NCBI GenBank assembly: GCA_017439555.1
Contig: JAFSIZ010000149.1
Location: forward strand, 1 to 53,176
Direction: 5' to 3'
DNA: 53,176 nucleotides
Source of the DNA: Oscillospiraceae bacterium
GTDB taxonomy: Bacteria; Bacillota; Clostridia; Oscillospirales; JAAYXM01
The translations under genes were made by a program, and so were the position numbers. This document shows positions 17,301 through 25,751 of the stretch, one piece after another. The stretch's first letter is position 1. The number at the start of each line of letters is the position of its first letter. The notes below the pieces were generated by a model that saw nothing but the letters and a program-made list of their open reading frames with translations, was not told where the DNA came from and did not search any database.

Positions 17301-20300
17301 GAAGTTTGCCTGAATCCGGCCGATACCTGCGCGCTTTGCGGTTACATTGCCCTCTGCATCAACCTCGACAACATCGGGTGTGAGAGACTTATATGTAATA
17401 ATTCCGCTTGTCATATCGGCAACGGAGCCATCCGACATATAAGCGGTGTGGGATATTGTTCCCGTTGCGCCCGCCTCAATTGTCTTCGGTTCAACACTCG
17501 CTTCTGCATAAAGAAGCTTCATGGCATGGCCGCTTGTCGTGATTTCGCGCTTGCCTTCGCGGACAATTCCGTTAACTTCGATTGCCGCAGTAACCTCGGT
17601 CGTTCCATTCTTTCCGCCCATGCTTGCAGTAGCATTGAGCCAGTTTGTTCCCAAACCGTTGTTGCCGAGCGCGAGGTTTGTGAAGTCCTTGATTACGTTT
17701 ATATCGCTGCTTGAAAGCTTTGCCTGATCAGTTCCCCAGCCTCCGCCGAGGGAGATGTAGTGGCCAAGCGTTGTGTAGGGCTTTGCCTGAACCTGGAGTG
17801 TCTGTCCTGCTGCAGCTGAGCCTGTTGTTGCAATTTCAACACCTGCATAGCCGACCTCACGGACATCGATATCGTCAATCCAGAAGCTGCCGCCATATCC
17901 GAGCTTACCGGAGTCTGCAGTTGTCGGACGCATAACGAGTCGCGGAGTGATGTAGATTACATCGCCCGGATATTCCGTCGGAGCGCCGAGCGGAATGACA
18001 ACCTCTGTCCAGCCGTTCTGTGCTTCCTTGAATTGCGCGTGCGTTACAAAGTCTGTCGAACGGTTGCTTCCGAAAGCGATGGAGCTCGAAGCCGTTCCTG
18101 TTGCGTTATTATATGTGTAGATATCAAAGTACATATTGAAATCAGATGCACCATTGGGCACGACATAGTCAGTTTTAAACTTGAATGTCATCTGATAGAG
18201 TTCGCCCGGCTTGACAACAAGGCGGTGACCGTCATTCTTGAAGAATATCGTGATTCCGGCTGCGCCGACCTCGGGGTTGAGCTCGAACTTCATTGCGCGG
18301 TTGCCGTTTTCTTCAGTTGCAATGTATGAGCGCGCAAACTTCGGCACTGCCGGCGGATTTACCATATTGTCAGCGCCCATCCAGATCCATTCGTCCGTGT
18401 CAAAATGCGGATTTAAGTGTTCTGCGATGTTGCGGCTTGCAGGAGCAACAGTGAGATTCCATTTTGCTTCCGCGCTTGCGCCGTCATAGGTAACCTTTAC
18501 CTTGATTTCCGTTGTTCCGTTTGAAAGCGAGGAGATGAGACCTGTTTCCGAAACGGTTGCAACATCCTCATTTGAGGATTCATATGTTACTGTGAGCTTA
18601 TTTTCGTCGATTTCATCAATCGGAACATCGAGCTCGTCTGCGAGCGAATAGGAAATCTGTTTGTTTGTGAAGAGTGCCATCGGGTCTGCCTCTGTGCGGA
18701 GAGATTCGATGGACATATTCACCTTCGCAAGAGCTCCTGCCGGAGCAGAAAGGCGAATACCCTTTAAGTAGAGGTGCTGATAACCGCCCGTATTTGTCGG
18801 GTTGAGTTCTTTTGATTTTGCATCGCCAACGAATACGATGAAGTATTCGCCCTGACGCGGCGCTTCGACCTGCGCCAGCTTCTTATAGCCCTTCTGTGTT
18901 GTATCGGAGAAGCTGTAGTAGCCGACAGGGGTCTGCGTTTTGATATATTCTCTTATCGCTGCGGCACTCTTGAGTGTTCCGTCATCACGGAAGAAATAAA
19001 CCGCGGGGTTGATGCCGTGTGCGACATTGTTTGAATCAAATGCGAGGTTATATGTTCCCTTGTTCGGAACCTCAACGCGAAGCGCAAGAATCGTCGATGA
19101 GCTTGAGCCGTAGTTCGAAACGGGATAATTGAGGAAAAGGTCATTTGATGCCTTCTGGATTCTGACACCGCCGGGGCTATACTGATATGCCATATCCCAC
19201 GGAGCAGTCAGCGAGAAGTCCATAAGTCTCCATTCGGGGACTGTCTCTGCGTTTGCATTAAGTGTGCTTGTTGCATGGCGGTTTGCAAGGTTATAGTTCA
19301 TAAGAAGTCCGCCGCTTCTTGTGTATGTGCCGCTGCTGTAAAGCCCCGAATCGCTTGTTACGGGGAGCTTGTCGAGCTGGAGAGCCGTCCACGTTGTTCT
19401 GTATTCGCGAATAACGCCTGCATTGCCCGGGTCGGGAGCGAGAACTTCAACAACAAATGTGTCTGTGAAGTTCGTTCCGTCAACCGTTGCTGTGATTGTT
19501 GCGGTTCCCGAAGACTTTGTCGTTATCTTCGTTCCCTCAACCGAAACAACGTCAGGCTTGTCACTTGTGAATGTGACGCCGCTTGTCATCATTTCCTTGC
19601 CTGTTCTTGAGTAGTCAGCGATTACGGAGATATCTGCCGATACGCCGATTTCAAGCTCATATTCGGGAATTGTTGCATCAATAGACTTAAGCTCGTTTGC
19701 ATCATCGCCTTCAACAAACGGAGTAAGCTTGATGCCGCGAAGCTCAAACTGCTGTGAAGATGCGCTTGTCGGGCTCTTTATCTTTGATTCGGAGGTCGGG
19801 AAGATCGCGAGGTAATAGTCGCCGCCGCCCTTCTTGACTTCAACAGTGCCGACATTGACATAGCCTGTCTTTGATGTGTCTGCAAAGTTTGCATATCCGA
19901 CAAGTCCGCCGACAAACTTTGAGTAATCCTTGTTCTTGTCAGCTGAAAGTGCGCTTCCGTCATCTTCCTTGAAATAGATACCGGGTGCGCAAGCGCCGTC
20001 CTTGCGGTTTCCGTCGAAAGAAAGCGTATATTTTCCGCCCTCGGGAACATTGAGCTTGAGGAGGACATAGAAGCCGCTTGATGTGTTGCCGTAGCGGCTT
20101 ACCTGGAATTCGCCTAAGAGGGCATTATGATTCTTTGTTATTGCAAGAGTGTTGATATATGAGGATGCCCATCCCCAATCAGCAGTCTCGCTTCTCTTGA
20201 AGACGTCATAAGGCTCGCAGGCGTTGCCATCCTTGCCGATTGCAAACTGAGCCTTCGTGTTCATCTTTGTCTTGTTATAGAGCGCTCCGCCGTGTGCATT

Positions 20301-22781
20301 GCGGAGAACATCAGCTGTAGCGTAGTTCGTGCCTGTGATGTGCATATTCTCGGAATTGAGAACATCAAAGGTCATCTTATATTCATATGTGTTTGTTGCG
20401 ACTGCAGGGCTGTTATCGACAACAGTGATTGTGATATCGCTTGTCTTGCCCTCATATGCTGCAGTAATTTTTGCCGTGCCTTCCGCGACGGCTGTTACGG
20501 TGTTGCCCGAAATTGTGACAGCGTTGCTGTCGCTTGTGTAGGTAACGCCCGATGTTATTTCCTTCTCACCCGATACCGTATATGTACCCTTTGTTGTGAG
20601 AGTTGCGGTCTTTCCGAGCTCAACCGTTGTCGCATTTGCGGAAACAGTAATCTTTGAAAGCTCATCCGTCGGTGCGGGAGGCTCGGGCTCTTCTTCTCCT
20701 TCTTCAACAGGGGTGAGCTTTATGCCGGAAAGCCAGATTGCATGATATTCTGTTTTTGCATCATCTGTAAACGGAATTCTGTCAATGGCATTCTGGTTCC
20801 AGTAGAATACTACCCAGTATTCTCCGCCGCCCGACTTTACATCAACAACGAGATCTTCTCCTGCCGATGTCTTTACACCATAATACTTTCCGTTCTCTCC
20901 GCCGTTCGGGGAGAAGTCGTAATATCCGTCAGCAGTTCTCGGCGTTGTTGTTCCGAGAACGGAATCAGCCATAGCCGTATCCATAGCTCCGTCCTGTGCC
21001 TCTACGAAATGCACATCGAACGAGCCGTTGCCTGTAATACGGTTATCAGACTTCATCTGAAGCGCATACTTGCCGCCTGCCTCTACATCAAGACGAAGTG
21101 CAAGATACGGTCTGTTGGAGCCTGTTCTGTTGTTGTGATAACCTTCCTGGAAGTTTGCCTGCAAGCCCTTTGCCTGCATATATATGCCGTAAATTCTTGT
21201 CGGCTTTGTAGTACCGATATCAATCGCGTACGGGTCTGTCTTTGAGGTATCAAGAGTATTATACGTTCCGCCTTCGGAATCCTCGGCTGTTGTTCTCCAG
21301 TCGGCAAGCGTCCAGTTTCTGAGCGTTGAGCCGTTCTGAATTCCGATCTCCGTCGCCGCCGACGAGGAAACGCTCGGAAGCTTTGAGCTTAAGGATGCAA
21401 TCGTCGTGACATACTCCTGCTCAACCGCCTTCTCATTCTCAATAATCGGCTCGAGGTCGAGGGCTGTGATTGCGTGCTCAATATATGTGCTGCTTCCCGA
21501 GGTCATCGGAGTATGGTTATCATTAAGACCTACGGAATGAAGGAGAAGATAATATGTCTCCTCAGTATCAAGAAGCATTTCATCAAATGTGATTGTATCC
21601 TTGGTCAAGCGGGTTTCGTTATACATATCATACTGACCGAGGTAGTATTTAGCCTTATTTTCAGCAGACAATCCGCTTATAGCAGCAAGTGAAGATGCAC
21701 TCGTTCCGTTTCCGGTAAGATCTGCACTTTCCGAGGGGAGAACTCCGCAAACGGACTGCGGAATAAGGTATATATCAACCTTCGACGAAGACGGGAATCC
21801 GTAGTAAGTAAGCTTCGGAATATATTTACCTGCCGCCTTGACATCAAGAGCAACATTCATGCAAGCAACAGAGCTTGTCGCGCGGACGGTGTAGGAATGC
21901 CAATAGAGACCCTTATACTGACCTGCATAGGCTTCCGCGCCGAGACGAACGTCGGTGAGGTATCTTGAGCCTGCAAATTCCCATTTGTCGCTTGTTGCGC
22001 CAATGATGTTTGCCATCTTATATGTCGCAAGTGTTGCACGTGGTATTACCACAGTGTTCGGGTCATATACCGGGCTCTGGAAGGAGAATGTGTGCTTAAC
22101 CGGAGTATAGACCTTTTCTCTCTTGAGGTTGAAGCTGTCAACATAAAGATAGTTGTACTTGTCCTGAAGCGCAGTCCAATTCTCATTTGCGCCGTTGGGA
22201 GCTATAACGAGAAGATAGTTTCCGCTCTCAAGCTCAACATTGTCAAACTCTGCAGATGCTCCCTCGTAGCAGTCAATCTGCCCGAGATATGCATTCTCAT
22301 CTGCTTTTGCAAGCTCAAGCGCACCTGCCGCGCCCGTCGCTGTCTCAGGTGCTTTGACGAGGTATAAATCAACCTTTGATGCATTATCGCCCCTTGTATA
22401 ATTATATGTCGGCTTAAATACACCGCCGTCCGGGACTTCAAGCTCCAAAACAAGAACCGATCCTCCCTCTGTCGGTGGTGTTGTTCCTATATTCGACGAC
22501 CATTGTATGTATTTGTCTGTTGTCGAATAACCTGTTCCTGTTTTAATACCGTAGAAGCCCCAACGTCCGCTTGATACGGATGTTACGGTGTTTTCTATGG
22601 TGTGGATACCTGAATTCAGTCCTCTGTTGGTGTCGTCAGCATTGTGTGCAGGGCTGTTGAATACATAGTTGTATTCATCCGCAGGCTCTGTATCACCTTC
22701 AACCGCGAAAACGGTTGTCGGCAAAAGCGAGAGCATCATCGCGACTGCCAGCAAGAGAGACAATAATCTTTTCGCTTTCAT
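11373..22781 (-). CDS. Giant S-layer-anchored heparinase II/III-fold polysaccharide lyase with repeated modules
   Basis: A 3802-residue secreted protein. Signal peptide 1-26. Five copies of an undescribed module (about 37-222, 229-443, 458-695, 798-1022, 1122-1347) alternate with Ig-like Big_2 domains (about 705-790, 1030-1115, 1350-1447, then 1755-1940 and 2098-2378). Carbohydrate-binding-like domains lie at about 1450-1645 and 1955-2095. The catalytic block runs 2380-3350: an alpha-helical toroid with a CxxC...CxxC insert (Cys2451, 2454, 2480, 2483), then the heparinase II/III beta-domain with HNNHDQLSLGIEAFG near 2980-2994 and ISHNAVVVNE near 3021-3030. A cadherin-like domain (3452-3542), a Pro/Thr/Ser/Gly linker (3545-3620) and three SLH domains (3620-3802) end the chain. 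It should cleave an acidic polysaccharide by beta-elimination at the cell surface; substrate unknown. AAAGGAGG precedes the ATG. It is second in an operon after the 899-residue gene. Confidence 0.87.
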   Translation of the reverse strand: MKAKRLLSLLLAVAMMLSLLPTTVFAVEGDTEPADEYNYVFNSPAHNADDTNRGLNSGIHTIENTVTSVSSGRWGFYGIKTGTGYSTTDKYIQWSSNIGTTPPTEGGSVLVLELEVPDGGVFKPTYNYTRGDNASKVDLYLVKAPETATGAAGALELAKADENAYLGQIDCYEGASAEFDNVELESGNYLLVIAPNGANENWTALQDKYNYLYVDSFNLKREKVYTPVKHTFSFQSPVYDPNTVVIPRATLATYKMANIIGATSDKWEFAGSRYLTDVRLGAEAYAGQYKGLYWHSYTVRATSSVACMNVALDVKAAGKYIPKLTYYGFPSSSKVDIYLIPQSVCGVLPSESADLTGNGTSASSLAAISGLSAENKAKYYLGQYDMYNETRLTKDTITFDEMLLDTEETYYLLLHSVGLNDNHTPMTSGSSTYIEHAITALDLEPIIENEKAVEQEYVTTIASLSSKLPSVSSSAATEIGIQNGSTLRNWTLADWRTTAEDSEGGTYNTLDTSKTDPYAIDIGTTKPTRIYGIYMQAKGLQANFQEGYHNNRTGSNRPYLALRLDVEAGGKYALQMKSDNRITGNGSFDVHFVEAQDGAMDTAMADSVLGTTTPRTADGYYDFSPNGGENGKYYGVKTSAGEDLVVDVKSGGGEYWVVFYWNQNAIDRIPFTDDAKTEYHAIWLSGIKLTPVEEGEEEPEPPAPTDELSKITVSANATTVELGKTATLTTKGTYTVSGEKEITSGVTYTSDSNAVTISGNTVTAVAEGTAKITAAYEGKTSDITITVVDNSPAVATNTYEYKMTFDVLNSENMHITGTNYATADVLRNAHGGALYNKTKMNTKAQFAIGKDGNACEPYDVFKRSETADWGWASSYINTLAITKNHNALLGEFQVSRYGNTSSGFYVLLKLNVPEGGKYTLSFDGNRKDGACAPGIYFKEDDGSALSADKNKDYSKFVGGLVGYANFADTSKTGYVNVGTVEVKKGGGDYYLAIFPTSESKIKSPTSASSQQFELRGIKLTPFVEGDDANELKSIDATIPEYELEIGVSADISVIADYSRTGKEMMTSGVTFTSDKPDVVSVEGTKITTKSSGTATITATVDGTNFTDTFVVEVLAPDPGNAGVIREYRTTWTALQLDKLPVTSDSGLYSSGTYTRSGGLLMNYNLANRHATSTLNANAETVPEWRLMDFSLTAPWDMAYQYSPGGVRIQKASNDLFLNYPVSNYGSSSSTILALRVEVPNKGTYNLAFDSNNVAHGINPAVYFFRDDGTLKSAAAIREYIKTQTPVGYYSFSDTTQKGYKKLAQVEAPRQGEYFIVFVGDAKSKELNPTNTGGYQHLYLKGIRLSAPAGALAKVNMSIESLRTEADPMALFTNKQISYSLADELDVPIDEIDENKLTVTYESSNEDVATVSETGLISSLSNGTTEIKVKVTYDGASAEAKWNLTVAPASRNIAEHLNPHFDTDEWIWMGADNMVNPPAVPKFARSYIATEENGNRAMKFELNPEVGAAGITIFFKNDGHRLVVKPGELYQMTFKFKTDYVVPNGASDFNMYFDIYTYNNATGTASSSIAFGSNRSTDFVTHAQFKEAQNGWTEVVIPLGAPTEYPGDVIYITPRLVMRPTTADSGKLGYGGSFWIDDIDVREVGYAGVEIATTGSAAAGQTLQVQAKPYTTLGHYISLGGGWGTDQAKLSSSDINVIKDFTNLALGNNGLGTNWLNATASMGGKNGTTEVTAAIEVNGIVREGKREITTSGHAMKLLYAEASVEPKTIEAGATGTISHTAYMSDGSVADMTSGIITYKSLTPDVVEVDAEGNVTAKRAGIGRIQANFLLGDAGAAAVAEIRVTDSSKIVSASLAECGSVGYLRDEQLIITGMMESGYAADIDAADIEWVVESDPVGGVSIDENNLIFGEIFGAIATVYAKVTLNGATVETNKIEIEVTETDLRDFIIRFNEAHPTKPKNVTLEEHGWEIDMEQSHSSAVTGGFTTEGYTINTNAEGRSLVIKVDVPYEGAYQIVLRGYYNNYNALDGDIYCDGNYIGTYEYWASGRNATAEPKNLRSLYLTAGVHEFRFVAGASGGRNYHQMIYELRFKALKALPGIADITTAKSEYALIVGDEASLEATLLTTDGYKYNWQQTYAQEADPFASISYESADKNVATVDENGVIKAIAAGETTIRLTAVSGNDTLTKEIHVTVDGSDINVATLDTDRRTFYVTEQIKLGVHATLASGAILDPSKMTVTWKSSDDGVVSFDEDGVMTANAIGNATITATIAYFNEPPFEATAEITVEPDGFAAVEITADSFTISPNGKTAQLTAVAKTGLGKDVDMTGATVEWASSDEAVATVDASGVVTSGNEGSAEITATVTIGEDTVEGVANLSVRAGKVGRTYYTDEMVAAAQENTQKYGWAVSLRKSAVKRADKYLDKMDFLYEMIPGEGLPRTSAIGYRNDPQQWYCRYCGEYLYDTNGHYPYIVDVMNDPWKVQCPSCKRRFPSNDFASLYELGRDEHGIYNIKLAEERNAKLVEETNGEVDYMKNVLYPEIGSENHPSTIVLSEGEDPTRWGVDTGMGYTPGRTYSNGVKEVHTYIGYIMHCGIWYDSVGSGSPGLINRAINDLAEAYMYTGDIKYGRVGAVLVDRIADVYPGYDLRPYLTRFANSDGGAVRGKIIGSIWETYLGQDFIAAYDAFFPAYDDPEVVKYLSQKAKKFNLENDKSTPEKIRRNCEDGILRETYDAVSSAMSMGNTGMHQNSCAMAAVVLDTHPDTDKMIDWVFAYSKSDSTSYNTGGGVNQSLVNSVGRDGQGSESAFGYNRMWVTQLTEVANTLARYPEYNGMSLYEHPKYVGMIQSYPYVTLVRRGVPAVGDGGSAAGYPILPDNDSVMIDSFKYMRDIDYDIAVEIAQHMYFVKGSDLGNLHYDVFTKNPESLKSEVEDIIKEYGEWNYDKSSMLSDYGLAILRSGTLHKATGTSVFRDTQRDFWLYFGGATSHNNHDQLSLGIEAFGIGMTTDLGYPEATGHDPNRAQWMNPTISHNAVVVNETSQTRSAFSHVPLHYDAKDTRVKVLDVDGTPSYTVTDEYRRTIVMVDYDSDVSYGIDFFKVLGGDDHLYSFHANSHTQPTSSLEFEQQVGGTYAGANVPFGNDPWTNVGNNYTLLKYPVGYTWLFDIHRADNPGVSDFWIDYKIDDFRKLSRNTNMDIHLRMTMVNDFIVDEVTLANGMPPRTPANLAAMNHLEYMLVRRKGKDLDTLFTTVIEPYNKERYIESIESVPVTVKDGTPGKSDSAKAVKVKLVDGRTDYVVYTQNNSVTYTIDNLFDFRGFVGVWTINENGDNIYTYVNDGEMIGNETEKVEGLDAALEGRVIDFQQELSFDNWIDVEFDRDVTEEEVADLADRMFVQDRDRLGNSSFVIYGATKTGANTARLDLAGITTIDRYVDAEHEDLGYVYDVEIGAHFTIPMSYEDNQAPIFDELPDNLSTSANSTINVKINAEAQDSDAGVVYSVRQLPRGASFDAETATVTWKPTPNQTGEGLFAIDATDENGRTSTIYFTVTVYGATTGAGSQTPTTPSTPSEPSTPSTPSTPGTSGGGGGGGGGAAPAPSTPSDDKTDVGTDLPGGPSNDDGTTSGDDAKMRFVDLGAHTWAADSINALADEGIIKGTSENTFSPAANITRADFALLLVRAFKLTSENTENFADVAASDYFAPELAIARNTGIVNGIGDNKYAPRNTITRQDMMTIVYRALNSLPLEGKVAPEATDEVSYPDFASVAEYAKDAVKALIASGLVNGKSGKIAPTDYTTRAEVAVLIKRILDYIAK
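11543..11590 (-). repeat. Palindromic REP/MITE-like element inserted in frame in the lyase SLH region
   Basis: Read on the minus strand it opens CTTCCCCTTGAGGGGAAG and ends GATGAGGTGT, with a second hairpin between. It aligns base for base (about 40 of 48) with the intergenic copy at 46422-46473. It encodes residues 3731-3745 (LPLEGKVAPEATDEV) between YRALN and YPDF of the second-to-third SLH repeat, without breaking the frame. Confidence 0.85.
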
Positions 22782-22830
22782 TTTGTTTTCCTCCTTTGGA
22801 AATCCGGGGTTATTTATATTCTATGTCTTA

Positions 22831-25530
22831 TTATTTACTGTATATAACATTGCCGTCTGCAAGGATTGCATATCCGACTCCGCTGAGAGCAGTGTCATTA
22901 TAAACAGCAAACTGTTTTGCATCGGTCTTCATAACAGCCTTTGCAGAGAAGTTTGAAAGGTCTGATCCGAAAAGAATTCCTCTTTCAACTATATCGGATG
23001 AATTGAATCCGATAAACTCAGCCATAAGCTGTGAACCGTCTTTGTTGAGAATTATTTTTCTGAGCGATTTGCTTATCGGCTCAAACTGCTTATAAACAGC
23101 GGTGTATTCGCAATCGCGATATGCATAGAAGCTATAGCTTTCTTTGAAGCTGACAATGTTCCCATTATCATCAAGCCAGTAGTTGAAAGAATCGCCGCTT
23201 GTCAGATTTTCTCTCGCGTTTGCAGTAATGGTTACCTTTTCGCCATATGCAGGATTCGCATTGCTGATGCTTCCGTTCGCCTTTATTGTGTAAGTATTCG
23301 GAACAAAGTCTGCAACGAATACCGCAACACTGCCGGAAACGGCCACCTTATCGCCTGCGTCATATAAATTTTTGTCTGTTGCCTGCCATTTGGAAGATGT
23401 TCCGCCGACTACCGCAGGAAGAGAGGGAAGGGTTGCTTCTGAGCCGGATTCAACAGAAATTCGGCTTTCCTCAGCGCCGTCTGCAGCATAGTAGATAACA
23501 GTTGTTGTTCCTTCATTTGCGACAGGAGCATAAACTGCTGTAAGACGTGTGCTCGAACCTGCTGTGAACGTGTATTCCGAAGCATTTGAAACAGGCATAC
23601 CGGCTGTGCCGACTGCCCAATGGCTGAAGCGATAGCCTGCCGGATTGTTTGCAGAAACCGTGACATCGGAATTTATTGTATATGTGCCGCCGCCTTTGAC
23701 TTCCGCGCCCGGAACTGCTTTTCCGTTAACGTCGGAGGAAGAGACAGAAATAATTGCGCTTTCGGGCGCAGCGACAGCCTCGTTTTCGCCCTTGTCCACG
23801 TTCTGAGCATCGTTATAAGCTGTAAGATTTGCTGCATATTGAGCTTTCTTTTCGTTCAGTTCTTTGTTTTCAACGGGAACAAGCCTTATTCCGGAAAGGT
23901 AGAGATACTGATAATAAGTTCCGTCAACTTTTGTCGTTGTCGGATTTCCGTCTGCATCCGTTGAGGCTTTTTCTATAGGCAATCCGTTTTTATACAACGG
24001 AGCCGATTCGCTTTTATACCACGGAATAATATCTCCGTTTTCATCAACAAGATTTTCGATTGAAACCGTGCCTGTAGCAGTTCCGCTTGTTGCATTGTGA
24101 ACCTTGGGGTTGAGAACTCTCGATTTCGGGTCGGGACGGAAGATGACAAAATAGTCTCCGGCGCTCTGGACGTCAACTTCGACAAAATCCGCAAATGTTC
24201 CTGCCGCCGCAGCGCTCAGATCAAAATGACCTATATACGTTGAGGAGCTGACGAAGCTTCCGCTGTTGGTTTTAGCATAATAGGCTTCCTTTGAACCGTC
24301 GTCTTTGTAGAAGTATATTGCCGGATATGCAGCCGTCTCAACTTGTCTTCCCGTTGCGAATTGCATCATATATTTTCCTTCGTGCGGGATTCTGATGCGC
24401 AGTGCAAGGAAACCGCCGGAGGTAGTGCTCTGATAACCGCCTGCCGAAAATGTCATATTTGTGCCGTTGTAGGGGCTGCCGTCGATTCTTAAAGAAGAAG
24501 TTGATTTGTTTGCAAAATATTCCCAAGGGTCAGTCGCAGAGAGATTCATGGTTTTATACTTTGTTTCTTCCGTTACCGCATTTCCGTTTTTGTCCACTTC
24601 AGCCCAGGTCTTCCAGCTGAAAGCCTTGTTACACTGGAGAAGGTATTTCTCTCTAAGAACACCGGGGGTCGAATATTTGGTTCCATCTATATGCATAAGG
24701 CCGGTGTTGAAAGCGTCAAGGGTTGTCACATATGTAAGCGTTGTCGGCTCGATGACTTCATCAAGTGAGAAGGAATGGAGCTTTGTGCGGACATACTTGT
24801 TTCCGTTGCTGTGGTTTTCAAGTGCCCAACTGTCATTTACGCCGTTTCCGACGAGAACGAGATAATATATACCGGTATCAAGATCAACAAGCCTCAGATC
24901 CTCACTGTTTGTATATATAGCATCATCCGAATCAGCCATATAATTTCCGTAGAAATCGACTGTTCCGAGATAGTCGTTTGCGCTGACTCCGCATATGCTG
25001 CCCCAGAAAGTCTCTCCGGCTGCTGTGCTGTAGTGCCATTTATCCACCTTTTCCTGTGAAGATGGCTTCTTGACAAGATAGACCTCAAACTTGGGAGAAG
25101 CAATATATTTCATAAAGGATAAACTCGGCTGATAGGTGCCTTTTTTGTTGACTTCAAGCTCAAATGCGATAGCCATTGTCATGCGATCGCCTGAATATTC
25201 TGTACCGCGTGTAAATATCGGAATGATATTTTCATTATCCTCGACGAAATGCCAGACGGTATTGACGGAATTTGTTGCATATCCCGAATGGGTCTTGACA
25301 TTGACAAATCCCCATCTTCCGCTTGAAACTGATGTGTCAGTGGTTTCGATGGTGTGTTTGCCGGATGCAAGATTACGATAATCAGAAGTAATTGCATGCG
25401 CTCCGCTGTTGAACACATACTCGTAATGAGCCGTGTCAACAATTTCAGTGCTTGATTCCGCCGCAAACACCATCGGCACGAGACTGATGAGCATTGCTGC
25501 ACAAAGAATGATGCTGAGTAATTTTTTCAT
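22831..25530 (-). CDS. Secreted protein sharing the lyase's N-terminal module; C-terminal repeat domains
   Basis: An 899-residue secreted protein. Signal peptide 1-23. Module copies lie at about 36-258 and 265-553; the first shares TSVSSGRWGF with residues of the giant lyase at about 67-76. After a helical segment (555-580) come beta-rich bacterial-repeat (InlB B-repeat-like) domains at about 590-665, 675-742 and 745-815, with YRFSHWAVG and SFNYWLDD turns. A final region (825-899) carries VERGILFGSD and ends GVGYAILADGNVIYSK. No SLH, sortase motif or catalytic signature is seen. CGGGAGG precedes the ATG. The gene has a clear promoter and ends 49 nt before the lyase gene, so both are probably one operon. 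I infer a surface glycan-binding partner. Confidence 0.82.
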   Translation of the reverse strand: MKKLLSIILCAAMLISLVPMVFAAESSTEIVDTAHYEYVFNSGAHAITSDYRNLASGKHTIETTDTSVSSGRWGFVNVKTHSGYATNSVNTVWHFVEDNENIIPIFTRGTEYSGDRMTMAIAFELEVNKKGTYQPSLSFMKYIASPKFEVYLVKKPSSQEKVDKWHYSTAAGETFWGSICGVSANDYLGTVDFYGNYMADSDDAIYTNSEDLRLVDLDTGIYYLVLVGNGVNDSWALENHSNGNKYVRTKLHSFSLDEVIEPTTLTYVTTLDAFNTGLMHIDGTKYSTPGVLREKYLLQCNKAFSWKTWAEVDKNGNAVTEETKYKTMNLSATDPWEYFANKSTSSLRIDGSPYNGTNMTFSAGGYQSTTSGGFLALRIRIPHEGKYMMQFATGRQVETAAYPAIYFYKDDGSKEAYYAKTNSGSFVSSSTYIGHFDLSAAAAGTFADFVEVDVQSAGDYFVIFRPDPKSRVLNPKVHNATSGTATGTVSIENLVDENGDIIPWYKSESAPLYKNGLPIEKASTDADGNPTTTKVDGTYYQYLYLSGIRLVPVENKELNEKKAQYAANLTAYNDAQNVDKGENEAVAAPESAIISVSSSDVNGKAVPGAEVKGGGTYTINSDVTVSANNPAGYRFSHWAVGTAGMPVSNASEYTFTAGSSTRLTAVYAPVANEGTTTVIYYAADGAEESRISVESGSEATLPSLPAVVGGTSSKWQATDKNLYDAGDKVAVSGSVAVFVADFVPNTYTIKANGSISNANPAYGEKVTITANARENLTSGDSFNYWLDDNGNIVSFKESYSFYAYRDCEYTAVYKQFEPISKSLRKIILNKDGSQLMAEFIGFNSSDIVERGILFGSDLSNFSAKAVMKTDAKQFAVYNDTALSGVGYAILADGNVIYSK

Positions 25531-25604
25531 TTTGTTTTCCTCCCGAATCTGATAAAATTTTATATATGAAGTGACAAATTGCCACTATAATTGAATGTAA
25601 TACA

Positions 25605-25633
25605 ATTTTAACAAATCGGGGTTGAAATTGCAA
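25605..25633 (-). promoter_or_regulatory. Promoter of the lyase operon
   Basis: On the minus strand, TTGCAA (25633-25628), 17 bp, TAAAAT (25610-25605), leaving a leader of about 70 nt. It sits back to back with the araC-type gene's promoter (25676-25704), so a regulator bound between them could control both. Confidence 0.65.
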
Positions 25634-25675
25634 TAGTATTTATATTGTAAAATATGCTATTTCGCCGCTCACCTT

Positions 25676-25704
25676 TTGACACCTGCAGAAAAGTGTGATA
25701 CTAT
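25676..25704 (+). promoter_or_regulatory. Promoter of the AraC-type regulator
   Basis: TTGACA (25676-25681), 17 bp, TACTAT (25699-25704). Confidence 0.75.
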
Positions 25705-25751
25705 TTGAATGAATCAGTCACTAATTTTGCGCAAAGGCGGTGCCTATACTT

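Noticed and set aside
11897..22456. Numerous open frames opposite the giant lyase
   Set aside because: They are antisense shadows of one continuous 3802-codon gene with clear domain content.
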